From assembly GCF_024539815.1 (NCBI RefSeq), contig NZ_JAHHIU010000092.1, positions 1 through 64,000 of the forward strand: a DNA stretch of 64,000 bases. The letters are read 5' to 3'. The notes beneath the pieces were generated by a model. It ran no database searches and was not told the DNA's origin. It saw nothing but the letters and a program-made list of their open reading frames with translations. This stretch comes from Streptomyces hayashii. Its GTDB lineage: Bacteria; Actinomycetota; Actinomycetes; Streptomycetales; Streptomycetaceae. The position numbers were made by a program, and so were the translations under genes. Below, one piece after another: positions 7,583 to 15,934 of the stretch; position 1 is the stretch's first letter; each line of letters starts with the position of its first letter.

Positions 7583-10414
7583 TCAGTCGGCGGCGAGAAG
7601 GTGGGCGGGGGCGATCCGGGACAGCCCCCGGATCGGCACCGTCAGAGCCGCCACCACCAGGGCGGTCGCCGCGAGCGTGGCCAGCAGCGCGGCGCCGGCG
7701 ACCGGGAACAGGTGACCGTGCAGCACTCCCCGGCCGAGGGTCAGCACCCCGGCCAGACCGGCCACCGCACCGGACAGGCAGCCCAGCAGAGCCAGTCCGA
7801 TTCCCTCGTAGAGGGTCAGCTTCGCCAGCTCGCGGTTGGTCCAGCCGGTCGCCCGCAGCACCGCGAGATCGGCGGCGCGTTCGCGCTGCGAGATGACCAG
7901 GACGTCGATGGCGCCGGCGGCGCCCAGCAGCAGGGAGAGGGCGACGCTGAGGTAGTCGGCGTTGCGCGCCTGCGCCACCACGGCACTGCCGAGCAGCGAC
8001 CCGGCCACCTCGCCCCGGAAGGCCAGCGTCAGGGCGAGCAGCACAGTGAACGCGGCCACTCCCAGCGCCAGCCCTGCCGCACCCAGCAGCGTGCGGCCGC
8101 GCACCCGCAGCAGGTTGAGCATGGCCAGTCCGGCCACCGAACGCACCGGGTGCGCGCGGCGGGCCGCCGTCACCGGGGGCCGGACGGCTTCCATCGGGCC
8201 GAGCCGGGTGGCGAGCCAGGCGGGGATCAGGCCGGCCGCGGTGGCCAGGAGGAGCGCCACCGGGAGCACGAGGAGTGACTTGGCGCCCGCCTCGGGCTGG
8301 CCCAGCGCCCGGCCCAGCACGTACGCGAGCACCGTACCCGCGGCTCCGGCGGCGAGGCCGATCAGCGCCAGTTCGCCGAGGACCAGGCGGAGTACCTCGC
8401 CACCGCTCCAGCCGAGGCAGCGCAGCGTGCCGATCTCGGTGCGACGTGAGCGCACCGAGGCCAGCGCCGCCTGGCCGAGGAAGAGCGCGCACACGACGAG
8501 GACCAGCACGAAGAGCACCGCGCTCTTGGTGTCCACCGCCCGGAGAATGCGCAGTGCCACGCCCTTGGCGACCCAGCGCTCCGTCACCTGCGCCGAGTCG
8601 CCCAGTGTCACCGTCTGCGGTGCGGGCGAGCTGCCGACGGTGACGTCGACCTGGAGCCGGGGGTAGGCGGCCCGGATCGCCCCGGCCACGGCGTTCACCC
8701 GCGCCCGGGAGGCGGTGTCGACGCCGGTCACTCCGGCCACCCGGATCCTGATCGCGCTGACCGGCGCCTTGTCCTGGAGGCTCGGGACCCGACGGCTCTT
8801 GGTGAGCGCGGTGATGGAGTCCATCGTCGTCAGCATGGTGGGCGGCGGGCTGACGTAGCCGCCCAGGTTGCGGTCGGGCTGTAGTGGCTTGCCGTGGAGT
8901 TTCGCTCGGGTCGCGCTGTCCGCGCCGGTGACCTGTGGCGTCTGGTAGGTCTCCAACGGGGCGTCGGACAGAGGTGAGAAGCCGGGCAGTTTGCCGGTGT
9001 CGTAGCGGCCGACCAGGTGGACGAAGGGATTGGGCAGGCGTCCGGAGTCCACGCCGTCGCAGGTACCCAGTCCGATGCAGCTCGTGGCGGCGTGACTGGT
9101 CACCTTCCGGTACTGGGTGCCCCGGTGGTTCTCTTCGGGGACGTTGGGGAACGGCTGCTGGTTCGAGTTGGTGATCCACAGGCCGGGCTTCTGCGGCGGC
9201 TGCGGCTGCGCGGCGAGGTCGCCGTCGGAGGTCCGGCGGTAGGTGACCGGGCCGACCGTCCAGTAGCTGCCGGTGTCGAACGAGTCCTCGGTCAGCGCTT
9301 TCCGGTAGCCCTTGCTCAGGTCGACCCGGGTCCTGCCCACCGTTGTGCCGTGCAGGTTTCGGACGAAGCCGGCGGCTGTCGGGTTGCCCAGTTTCGAGGG
9401 CAGCCCGGCCGGGTCGCCGACGTCGAGCCGCTCGACGACGGCGTCGAGCGTGCCGGTGGTCAGCGGGTTGTCGCTGAGCAGCGCCGGGATGTACGAGTCG
9501 TGCTGTCCGTGCACGCTCTTGGCGCCCGACACCCTCCACGGCTTGTCCTGCTCGGTGAGCATCCGGCCCGAGGCGATGGTGCCGCCCAGGCCCACCAGCC
9601 GGTCCTCGGCCACCGGGTCGATGGCGGACAGCAGCACGGGGTAACTGACCGGAACGTCGATGGTGGCCTTGTCCTGGCCGGACTGGCAGTTCATCCGCGA
9701 GCTCAGGTCCGGGTCGAACGGCGACCTTTCCCTGAGGTCCTCGGCGATGATGTTCGGCTTCAACGGCAGTTCCAGGTTGAACTCGGTCTGCTCGGTCTTG
9801 TCCCGGTTGAAGTAGAAGCAGACGTCGTACTTCCCCTTGATCCGGTACCGCTGGGTGCTCTTGTCGGCCGCACCCGTCTCCAGGGTGTCGGACTCGAACA
9901 GGCCGTCCGACTCCGATGCCGACGTCAGGGGGGAGCGGGTGAGGTAGACGTACTCGTCCGAGGTGCGGTAGCTGCCCAGTCCGGAGGTGAGGGTAGGGCG
10001 GATGCGCAGGATCTGCCGGGACGCCTTGCCGTCCAGGAAGCGGGACACGTCCACCGTGACGGTGCTCGCCACCATGAGATAGCCGATGTTGGCGACCGGC
10101 GCGGCCACGTCGACCCCGGCCATGCCGCGGATGCGCCGGTACTGGTCGACGGTGATGCCGCCGAACGTGCCGGACAGGAAGTTCGGCGTGACCAGACCGC
10201 TCCGCCGTTCCACGTCCGTCTGCGAGTCGGGCGGGCGTACCAGGACGTCGTACGCGGAGCGTGCGTTCTTCCGTACCGTGCCCACGGTGGTCGCCTGGCT
10301 CGTGCTCACCGTCGCGGTCAGCAGGGTGAAACTGGTCGCCGCCACCAGGATTCCGGCGGCCAGGGCCAGCGCGCGCCCGCGCCGCCGCCGTAGCTGGTCG
10401 AGAATCATCGCCAT
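7583..10414 (-). CDS. FtsX-family ABC transporter permease (MacB-like export)
   Basis: A 943-residue permease. One N-terminal membrane helix (LALAAGILVAATSFTLLTA) is followed by a very large extracytoplasmic region (about 40-560). Then come two FtsX-type membrane blocks (SAVLFVLVLVVCALFLGQAAL, then TLLGAAGLALGVAAFTVLLA) and a final pair of helices. This is the layout of lipoprotein, antibiotic or cell-wall-related FtsX/MacB exporters that work with a separate ATPase. The ATG shares one base with the ATPase stop (TGATG). A GTG three bases earlier and an ATG six bases later are alternatives. The substrate is unknown. PadR linkage suggests induction by a toxic compound. Confidence 0.85.
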   Translation of the reverse strand: MAMILDQLRRRRGRALALAAGILVAATSFTLLTATVSTSQATTVGTVRKNARSAYDVLVRPPDSQTDVERRSGLVTPNFLSGTFGGITVDQYRRIRGMAGVDVAAPVANIGYLMVASTVTVDVSRFLDGKASRQILRIRPTLTSGLGSYRTSDEYVYLTRSPLTSASESDGLFESDTLETGAADKSTQRYRIKGKYDVCFYFNRDKTEQTEFNLELPLKPNIIAEDLRERSPFDPDLSSRMNCQSGQDKATIDVPVSYPVLLSAIDPVAEDRLVGLGGTIASGRMLTEQDKPWRVSGAKSVHGQHDSYIPALLSDNPLTTGTLDAVVERLDVGDPAGLPSKLGNPTAAGFVRNLHGTTVGRTRVDLSKGYRKALTEDSFDTGSYWTVGPVTYRRTSDGDLAAQPQPPQKPGLWITNSNQQPFPNVPEENHRGTQYRKVTSHAATSCIGLGTCDGVDSGRLPNPFVHLVGRYDTGKLPGFSPLSDAPLETYQTPQVTGADSATRAKLHGKPLQPDRNLGGYVSPPPTMLTTMDSITALTKSRRVPSLQDKAPVSAIRIRVAGVTGVDTASRARVNAVAGAIRAAYPRLQVDVTVGSSPAPQTVTLGDSAQVTERWVAKGVALRILRAVDTKSAVLFVLVLVVCALFLGQAALASVRSRRTEIGTLRCLGWSGGEVLRLVLGELALIGLAAGAAGTVLAYVLGRALGQPEAGAKSLLVLPVALLLATAAGLIPAWLATRLGPMEAVRPPVTAARRAHPVRSVAGLAMLNLLRVRGRTLLGAAGLALGVAAFTVLLALTLAFRGEVAGSLLGSAVVAQARNADYLSVALSLLLGAAGAIDVLVISQRERAADLAVLRATGWTNRELAKLTLYEGIGLALLGCLSGAVAGLAGVLTLGRGVLHGHLFPVAGAALLATLAATALVVAALTVPIRGLSRIAPAHLLAAD

Positions 10415-11118
10415 CACGGGCGCAGGCCCCCCAGCCGGTGCAGCACGTCGCCGGACGGTGTGATCCGCTGGTCCGAGGTGATCCTGCCGTCCTGCAGCCG
10501 CACCACCCGGTCGCCGCCCGCGGCGACCTCGGCGTCGTGCGTGGCGATCAGCATCGTCATCCCGTAGCGCTCGCGCAGCGACATCAGCAGGTCGATGATC
10601 TCCCGCCCGATCACGCTGTCCAGGTTGCCCGTGGGCTCGTCGGCCAGTAACAGTCCCGGCCGGTTGACCAACGCCCTTGCGACGGCGACGCGTTGCTGCT
10701 GACCGCCCGACAACTGCGAGGGCAGGGCGTCGGCCCGCTGGTCCAGGCCCACAGCTTCGAGCAGCTCCATGCCGCGCGCACGCCGGTCGAAGTCCACTCT
10801 GCGCGGCAGGACGGGGGCGAGCACATTGTCCAGCGCGGTCAGCGCGGGCAGCAGGTGGAAGCGCTGGAAGACGAAGCCGACACGACGCCGGTGCCGGTCC
10901 AGGTCTCGGGGCGTCAGTTGTGTGCCGTCGATCTCGACGTGCCCCTCGTCGGGCCGGTCCATGCCGCCCGTCACATGCAGCACGGTGGATTTGCCGGCGC
11001 CGGACGGCCCGGTCAGCATCACCACCTCGCCGGCCGCGACCTCCAGGTCGATCTCGTCCAGAGCGGTCAGCCCGGGATACCGGCGGCTCACCCCGCGCAA
11101 CGCCACGCTCACAGCCAT
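10414..11118 (-). CDS. ABC transporter ATP-binding protein (LolD/MacB type)
   Basis: A 234-residue ATPase with Walker A GPSGAGKST (37-45), Q-loop VFQRFHLLPALT, signature LSGGQQQR, Walker B LLLADEPTGNLD and a switch His in ATHD. This is the standard motor for FtsX-type permeases such as the coupled gene that follows. The ATG at 11118 is chosen because GAGG lies 8 nt upstream and the family begins there; the longer frame adds an unlikely Cys-containing leader. It is divergent from the PadR gene across about 97 bp carrying two candidate operators. Confidence 0.9.
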   Translation of the reverse strand: MAVSVALRGVSRRYPGLTALDEIDLEVAAGEVVMLTGPSGAGKSTVLHVTGGMDRPDEGHVEIDGTQLTPRDLDRHRRRVGFVFQRFHLLPALTALDNVLAPVLPRRVDFDRRARGMELLEAVGLDQRADALPSQLSGGQQQRVAVARALVNRPGLLLADEPTGNLDSVIGREIIDLLMSLRERYGMTMLIATHDAEVAAGGDRVVRLQDGRITSDQRITPSGDVLHRLGGLRP

Positions 11119-11169
11119 TGATGCAACCTCGCCCTCGTACATCGCGGCACATGCGTCGCCGCCCCTGCA

Positions 11170-11199
11170 TTGCCACAATTCAGGGGTATGTTGTCACAA
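11170..11199. promoter_or_regulatory. Two candidate PadR operator dyads spaced by two helical turns
   Basis: TTGTCACAA (11191-11199) is a perfect 4+1+4 dyad and TTGCCACAA (11170-11178) differs at one base. Their starts are 21 bp apart, so both face the same side of the helix between the exporter and padR-like genes. Regulation by the adjacent PadR protein is inferred. Confidence 0.5.
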
Positions 11200-11215
11200 T
11201 GTAGAAGGGACGTGT

Positions 11216-11821
11216 ATGCCGCTCCACCACGCCGTGCTCGCGCTGCTGACCCGGCGACCGAATCACGGATACGAACTCAAGGCCCGGTTCGAGGAGGCCG
11301 TCGGCCCGCAGTGGGGCGGCCTGAACATCGGGCACCTCTACCAGATCCTCGAACGGCTGGTCCGTGACGGCTTCGTCTCGCGCTCGCAGGTCACGCAGAC
11401 CGACCGGCCCGACAAGAACCTCTACACACTCACCGAAGCGGGCGAGGCCGAGCTGCGCTCGTGGGCGACCACCGCCTGGGTGCGCGTCGGCGGCTTCCGC
11501 GACGAGCTGTTCCTGAAGCTCCTCGGCGCTGTCGCGCTGGGCCCGCAGGCCCTGGCCACACTGATCGAGTCGCAGCGGCAGACGTACCTGTCCGAGCTCG
11601 CGGGCCTGGCGCAGCAGCGCCGCGCCCACGCCGACGAGCCGCTGGTCGCCGTCCTGATCGACGCCGCCATCGCGCACACCAAGGCCGACCTCGGGCTGCT
11701 GGACAGCGCCGCACAGCATCTGGGCCCGCTCGCCACAGCACAGAGCGCGCAGGCGTCGGAGCGCTCACCCTCACGGGTACGGGGCGACGCCGACGAAGCT
11801 CCGACGGGCAGGGCGGGATGA
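11216..11821 (+). CDS. PadR-family transcriptional regulator
   Basis: A 201-residue protein with an N-terminal winged helix of the PadR type (HHAVLALLTRRPNHGYELKA ... NIGHLYQILERLVRDGFV, about 3-75) and a C-terminal helical Vir_AL4-like dimerisation region (about 90-180). The tail is disordered. AAGGGA precedes the ATG at 11216. PadR proteins repress divergent multidrug-type exporters and are released by the substrate. The divergent ATPase/FtsX pair is the obvious target. Confidence 0.88.
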   Translation: MPLHHAVLALLTRRPNHGYELKARFEEAVGPQWGGLNIGHLYQILERLVRDGFVSRSQVTQTDRPDKNLYTLTEAGEAELRSWATTAWVRVGGFRDELFLKLLGAVALGPQALATLIESQRQTYLSELAGLAQQRRAHADEPLVAVLIDAAIAHTKADLGLLDSAAQHLGPLATAQSAQASERSPSRVRGDADEAPTGRAG

Positions 11822-12277
11822 GCGGGGGCCGTACGCGCGGGATGGATTGTCGACCGTGACGCTCGTTTCACGCTCCGGTCTCGCGCAGGCGGGACAGCGA
11901 GCGGAAAAATGGCCTCTGACCTGGCATTTTCCCAGACCCGCTCAAGTCGGCGTCTTTCCGATGACGCATCACGTGGAGGGCGTGGCGATTCTGGGACCTG
12001 CGCCGAAGGGCGTCTGACCTGCGGTTCCTGACTCAGGCGTCGGCTCGACCCGTTCTCCGGCGTCGACCGTCAACGGCGCCGCCCCGGACCAGCCAGCGTG
12101 CACCGCCGGCGCGAGCCGGCAGTGGATGGTCGTCTGACGTGCAGGGCGATCGCCGACCGGCGCGACTCCGGACGGGCATGCACCTCGGCCGGCCCGGAGT
12201 GCACACCTGTGCCCCAGGAGGTCGTGACGAACGGAACCTCCGGCGGCCGGGCGTCGTGCGGCGGTGGTCCGTCGCGG
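11822..12277. other. Non-coding stretch with att-like repeats
   Basis: I find no credible gene in these 456 bp. They hold the methyltransferase 3' fragment (11952-12017). Just upstream, CTCTGACCTG (11914-11923) followed by TTTTCC resembles the sequence at the methyltransferase stop (6967 onward), as if an older copy of the same junction were present. Confidence 0.5.
11952..12017 (+). pseudogene. Displaced 3' end of an RNA methyltransferase gene
   Basis: Twenty-two codons in frame, ending in TGA, encode VFPMTHHVEGVAILGPAPKG plus one residue, against LFPMTHHVECVAILEPATKA plus one residue in the intact gene. Several differences are silent (for example the two His codons), so the copy diverged while it was still coding. 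There is no start or upstream body. Confidence 0.75.
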
Positions 12278-13144
12278 TCAGCCGGAGGAGGAGGCCGAGA
12301 GGTGCTGGTCGGCGGCCCAGGAGGCCAGGATGCGCAGCCGTTCGTGGGTGGGGGAGCCGGGCCCGGCAGTCCAGACGGTCAGATTCTGGTCGGGGTCGGT
12401 GTTGGCGGTGAGAGTGTCCCAGTCCAGGACGAGTTCGCCGACGACCGGATGGTTGAGGGTCTTCGTGCCCACGGTGCGGGCGGCGACGTGATGATCCCCC
12501 CACCATCGGGCGAACTGCTTGTCCCGCAGGGACAGTTCACCGACCAGCTCGATCAGGCGCGGATCTTCGGGATACTTCGCGGCCTCCATGCGCAGCTGGG
12601 CGACGGCGATGTGCGCGGAGCCCTCCCAGTCGGCGTACAGGGTGCGCATGGCGGGGTCCGTGAAGATGATCCGCGGGTAGTTGCGGTGCTTCTCCGCGAG
12701 GCGGGAGAAGTCCGTGACCAGGGCGGCGGCCAGCGCGTTCCAGGCCAGGACGTCCCCGCGCCGGCCCTGCACGATGGCCGGAGTGGCGGTGAGGTCGTCC
12801 AGGACCCGCTGCAACTGCGGCTGGACCTTCTGCCGTCCGCGGCGCCGGGTGCGGGTGCTGGTCCTGCCCGCCAACTGAAAGAGGTAGCCCCGCTCGTCGT
12901 CGTCCAGATGCAGTACCCGGGCGAGGACGTCCAGCACGGGCGCCGACGCCTGCATGCGGCCCTGTTCCAGGCGTGTGTAGTAGTCGGTGCTGATATTGGC
13001 CAGCTGGGCGACCTCTTCGCGGCGCAGTCCCTCGACCCGGCGGGGCCTGTCGGTCTCGGGCAGTCCGACCGTGCGCGGGCTGAGCTCGGAGCGGCGCTTC
13101 TTGAGGAATTCTCCCAGCTCACCGAGGGGAACGTTGGCGGTCAT
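12278..13144 (-). CDS. MmyB-like helix-turn-helix regulator (copy 1)
   Basis: A 288-residue regulator. An N-terminal XRE-type HTH (about 8-80, GLRREEVAQLANISTDYYTRLEQG) is followed by the MmyB ligand-binding domain (about 105-275, DVLAWNALAAAL and RIIFTDPAMRTLY). MmyB-type domains have a PAS-like fold and in studied cases bind fatty acids. It is divergent from a zinc alcohol dehydrogenase. A 20-bp G/C-run dyad lies 35 bp upstream of its start and recurs before two other genes of the region, so it is the likely regulator of that set. A second MmyB/dehydrogenase pair is at 39.8-42.1 kb. Confidence 0.9.
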   Translation of the reverse strand: MTANVPLGELGEFLKKRRSELSPRTVGLPETDRPRRVEGLRREEVAQLANISTDYYTRLEQGRMQASAPVLDVLARVLHLDDDERGYLFQLAGRTSTRTRRRGRQKVQPQLQRVLDDLTATPAIVQGRRGDVLAWNALAAALVTDFSRLAEKHRNYPRIIFTDPAMRTLYADWEGSAHIAVAQLRMEAAKYPEDPRLIELVGELSLRDKQFARWWGDHHVAARTVGTKTLNHPVVGELVLDWDTLTANTDPDQNLTVWTAGPGSPTHERLRILASWAADQHLSASSSG

Positions 13145-13178
13145 GCTTCCCAGGATGACATCGATCGCACCTGCGTAA

Positions 13179-13198
13179 GGGGGGAGAATTTCCTCCCC
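13179..13198. promoter_or_regulatory. Regulon dyad, site 1
   Basis: GGGGGGAGAATTTCCTCCCC, preceded by AA, lies between the divergent MmyB-like gene and the alcohol dehydrogenase. It matches sites 2 (15702) and 3 (18186) in length, G6AG start and C-rich end. Confidence 0.55.
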
Positions 13199-13326
13199 GG
13201 ATGTTTCCTTCCCGGGATGTTTCTCTCCGCTTTTCGCGCCTGTCCCTGCGTGTGAGCCTCGACCGTGAGCAGTCGTTCCTGACCGCGGCTGCCGTCCGCA
13301 GATCCCCGCACCGAAGGAAGCACCCC

Positions 13327-14343
13327 ATGCGCGGAGCAGTCATTCACGCCCCCGGCGACGTGCGCTTCGAGAACCTCGACGACCCGAAGGTCATCGAGTC
13401 GACCGACGCCGTGATCCGTACGGTCGCCACCTGTGTGTGCGGCTCGGACCTGTGGCCGTATCGCGGTATCGAGCCGGTCGGCGATCCGCACCCGATGGGG
13501 CACGAATACGTCGGCATCGTCGAGGAGGTCGGCAGCGACGTCACCGATGTCGCGCCGGGCCAGTTCGTGGTCGGTTCCTTCGCCACCTCGGACAACACCT
13601 GCGTGAACTGCCGGAACGGATGGCAGTCCTCCTGTCTGAACCGCGAGTTCATGAGCACCTGCCAGGCCGAGTACGTGCGCATCCCCAACGCCCACGGCAC
13701 CCTGGTCGCCACGGACGAGCACCCGGACGCCGAGATGGTGCCCAGCCTGCTCGCCGTGTCCGACGTGATGGGCACCGGCTGGTACGCCGCCCTCGCCGCC
13801 GAGGTGAAGCCCGGCTCGACGGCCGTAGTCGTCGGTGACGGTGCGGTCGGCCTGTGCGGTGTCATCGCCGCGAAGGAACTGGGTGCGGAGCGGATCATCG
13901 CCATGTCCCGCCACGCGTCCCGCCAGAAGCTCGCCCTGGAGTTCGGCGCCACCGACATCGTGGCCGAGCGCGGCGACGAAGGCATCGCCCGGGTCAAGGA
14001 CCTCACCGGCGGCATCGGCGCCGACAGCGTGCTGGAGTGCGTCGGCACCACGGATTCGATGCGACAGGCCCTGCACTCAGCGCGCCCCGGCGGCAACGTC
14101 GGCTTCGTCGGCGTCCCGCACGAGGTGGCCGTCGACGGCGAGGAGCTGTTCTTCTCCCACGTCGGCCTGCGCGGCGGCCCCGCCCCCGTGCGCCGCTTCC
14201 TGCCCGACCTGATCGACCGCGTGCTGACCGGCCGTATCGACCCGGGCAAGGTCTTCGACCTCACCCTGTCCCTGGACCAGGTCGCCGAGGGCTACAAGGC
14301 GATGGACGAGCGCCGCGCCGTCAAGGCCCTGCTCAAGCCCTGA
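13327..14343 (+). CDS. Zinc-dependent alcohol dehydrogenase family protein (copy 1)
   Basis: A 338-residue medium-chain dehydrogenase. The catalytic-zinc motif CVCGSDLWPY and GHEYVG (about 38-68) is followed by a reduced structural-zinc loop with three cysteines (NTCVNCRNGWQSSC). A Rossmann NAD(P) fold follows with VVVGDGAVGLCGV. The substrate is not readable. GAAGGAA precedes the ATG at 13327. It is divergent from MmyB-like copy 1 with dyad site 1 between them, and has a paralogue at 41042-42070. Confidence 0.88.
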   Translation: MRGAVIHAPGDVRFENLDDPKVIESTDAVIRTVATCVCGSDLWPYRGIEPVGDPHPMGHEYVGIVEEVGSDVTDVAPGQFVVGSFATSDNTCVNCRNGWQSSCLNREFMSTCQAEYVRIPNAHGTLVATDEHPDAEMVPSLLAVSDVMGTGWYAALAAEVKPGSTAVVVGDGAVGLCGVIAAKELGAERIIAMSRHASRQKLALEFGATDIVAERGDEGIARVKDLTGGIGADSVLECVGTTDSMRQALHSARPGGNVGFVGVPHEVAVDGEELFFSHVGLRGGPAPVRRFLPDLIDRVLTGRIDPGKVFDLTLSLDQVAEGYKAMDERRAVKALLKP

Positions 14344-14428
14344 GCGCGGACGCGTCCGCACCCGGGGTCGCACCGAGGAGTTGCGGTCACAGCCCCGGCG
14401 ACCACCCCCGCTCAGACAAGGACTGACC

Positions 14429-15107
14429 ATGACAACCTTCGCCCTCGTCGGCGCCGGCCCCGGTCTCGGGCCGGCCACCGCCCGGCGCTTCGGAGCCGCA
14501 GGCCACGCCGTCGCCCTCATCGCCCGCGACGCGGAGAAGCTGGACGGCCTGACGGCCGACCTCGCCCGTGACGGCATCCAGGCCCGCGGCTACCCGGCCG
14601 ACGTCCTCGAATCCGAGTCCCTGACCGCGAGCCTGTCCGCCGCCGCGGCCGCGCTGGGGCCCATCGAGACCCTTCAGTACAGCCCCGTGCCGCAGGCCCA
14701 CTTCATGAAGCCGGTCCTCGACACCGGCGCCGACGACCTCGACGCCCCGCTCGCCTTCTCCGTCAAGGGCCCCGTCACCGCGGTGAACGCCGTCCTGCCC
14801 GGCATGCGCGAACTCGGCCGCGGCCCTGCTGTTCGTCAACGGCTCCAGCGCGGTACGTCCCGATCCGAAGGTCGCAGGCACCTCGATCGCCTTCGCCGCC
14901 GAGAGCGCCTACGCCCGCATGCTCCACGACGCGCTCGCCCCGGAGAACATCCACGCCGCCCAGCTGATCATCCCCGCAGCCATCCGGCCCGACGTGGAGC
15001 ACAGCAGCCCCGACGTCCTGGCCCGGCGCCTGTACGACATCCACACCGAGCGCGACGGCTTCCGCCACTACTCCGAGCCGCTGCCCGACCAGCCACAGGA
15101 CGACCCC
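14429..15107 (+). pseudogene. Short-chain dehydrogenase gene with a frameshift, running into the next gene
   Basis: The ATG at 14429 opens an SDR (MTTFALVGAGPGLGPATARR) that reads normally to about 14822. The family sequence (ALLFVNGSSAVRPDPKVAGT) then continues in a different frame from 14823, which implies a net loss of two bases or gain of one. The second part has no stop before the lipoprotein GTG at 15108 and is in frame with it. The natural SDR stop is therefore also missing, or the two coding parts are fused. A sequencing error at the GC-rich GGCCGCGGCC is possible. As written, no full-length SDR is made. Confidence 0.7.
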
Positions 15108-15659
15108 GTGAACCCCACCCCCTTTGGCGCTCTCGCCCGCGTGGTCCTGGCCGCCTCCCTGTCGCTGGTGGCGACAGCCTGCACCGACCATTCCCCGTCC
15201 GCCGCCGCTTCCTCCGCCGCCGCTTCCTCCTCCTCCGCCTCCTCCGAGCCCGCGTCGCCGCAGGCTTCGACGGACCCGGCGGCCACCACACCGACCGGCA
15301 GGACAACCGCGATGAACATCCGGCTCACCCTCGACGGCCACCCCGTCGCCGCCACCCTGAACGACAGCGCCACCGCCCGCGACTTCGCCGCCCAGCTCCC
15401 GCTCACCCTGTCGCTGCGCGACCTCAACAGGGCCGAGAAGATCGCCGACCTGCCCCGGAAGCTGTCCACCTCCGGCGCCCCGGAAGCGGCCGATCCCGAG
15501 GTCGGAGACCTGGCGTACTACGCCCCCTGGAACCAGCTCGCCACGTACTACCGCGACGCTCCCCGTGCGGCCGGCCTGGTCATCCTCGGACACATGGCCG
15601 ACGGCGGCGCCGAGCGGCTCGCCACCGCCGACGAGATCACCGTCGAAGCCGCGCCCTGA
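15108..15659 (+). CDS. Lipoprotein with a cyclophilin-like fold domain
   Basis: A 183-residue protein. The signal peptide ends in the lipobox LVATAC (Cys at about 25), followed by a Ser/Ala-rich linker (about 28-60) and a TM1367/DUF-type cyclophilin-like barrel (NIRLTLDGHPVAATL ... DLAYYAPWNQLATYY ... GLVILGHMADG). Domains of this fold often occur beside SDR and cupin genes; their activity is not established. AGGA lies 7 nt before the GTG. The same frame continues upstream into the broken SDR, so a read-through fusion is conceivable. It probably sits on the outer face of the membrane. Confidence 0.75.
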   Translation: MNPTPFGALARVVLAASLSLVATACTDHSPSAAASSAAASSSSASSEPASPQASTDPAATTPTGRTTAMNIRLTLDGHPVAATLNDSATARDFAAQLPLTLSLRDLNRAEKIADLPRKLSTSGAPEAADPEVGDLAYYAPWNQLATYYRDAPRAAGLVILGHMADGGAERLATADEITVEAAP

Positions 15660-15701
15660 CCCGCCCCACCGCTCGCCCTCAGGGAGGCGGCCGCACAGGA
15701 A

Positions 15702-15721
15702 GGGGGGAGGAGATCCTCCCC
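15702..15721. promoter_or_regulatory. Regulon dyad, site 2
   Basis: GGGGGGAGGAGATCCTCCCC, preceded by AA, lies 43 bp after the lipoprotein stop and about 214 bp before the next SDR. Alone it could be a terminator hairpin. The match to sites 1 and 3 favours an operator. Confidence 0.5.
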
Positions 15722-15766
15722 TTTTCGTCCGGTTCGCTTCATGGAACCGTCGAAGACGCGGCCACG

Positions 15767-15794
15767 CCGTCCGCCGTCCGCCGTCCGCGGTCCG
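15767..15794. repeat. Heptamer tandem repeat
   Basis: CCGTCCG occurs three times perfectly, then once with a change. A similar heptamer array is at 43041-43068. Confidence 0.7.
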
Positions 15795-15934
15795 CCGAGA
15801 CGGCTCCGCCGCCCCCCTGCACACGCGACGCGACGAACCCTCGCAGGCGCTGTCGCGGCACTGACTCAAGCCCCGATCCGCGTACTGCCGATACGGATCC
15901 GACGACGCACCAGCGATGCGAAAGGGCTCTGCCC

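Larger units (their letters stand above)
6907..12017. mobile_element. Putative remnant of an integrated element flanked by duplicated RNA methyltransferase 3' ends
   Basis: The left boundary is the intact methyltransferase 3' end (6907-6972) and the right boundary a 22-codon copy of the same end (11952-12017). I count 52 of 66 bases shared, and the CCTGCGGTT just after the stop is shared too. Between them lie a decayed P450, an ABC exporter and a PadR regulator. No integrase, excisionase or conjugation gene is visible. An element that integrates at a gene 3' end and restores it with its own copy would leave this layout. Decay or a rearrangement could mimic it. Confidence 0.4.

Noticed and set aside
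7000..7896. Plus-strand 298-residue frame
   Set aside because: It crosses the exporter terminator and the antisense of the permease 3' end, and its translation has no family features. The real signal here is the P450 remnant on the other strand.
10418..11176. Extension of the FtsX-type permease frame to 1197 residues
   Set aside because: The upstream part is a shifted copy of the ATPase gene. The permease begins at the TGATG overlap at 10414.
14919..15659. A single 246-residue protein combining the SDR C-terminus and the lipoprotein
   Set aside because: The lipoprotein has its own ribosome site, GTG and signal peptide at 15108. The upstream part is the displaced second half of the SDR.
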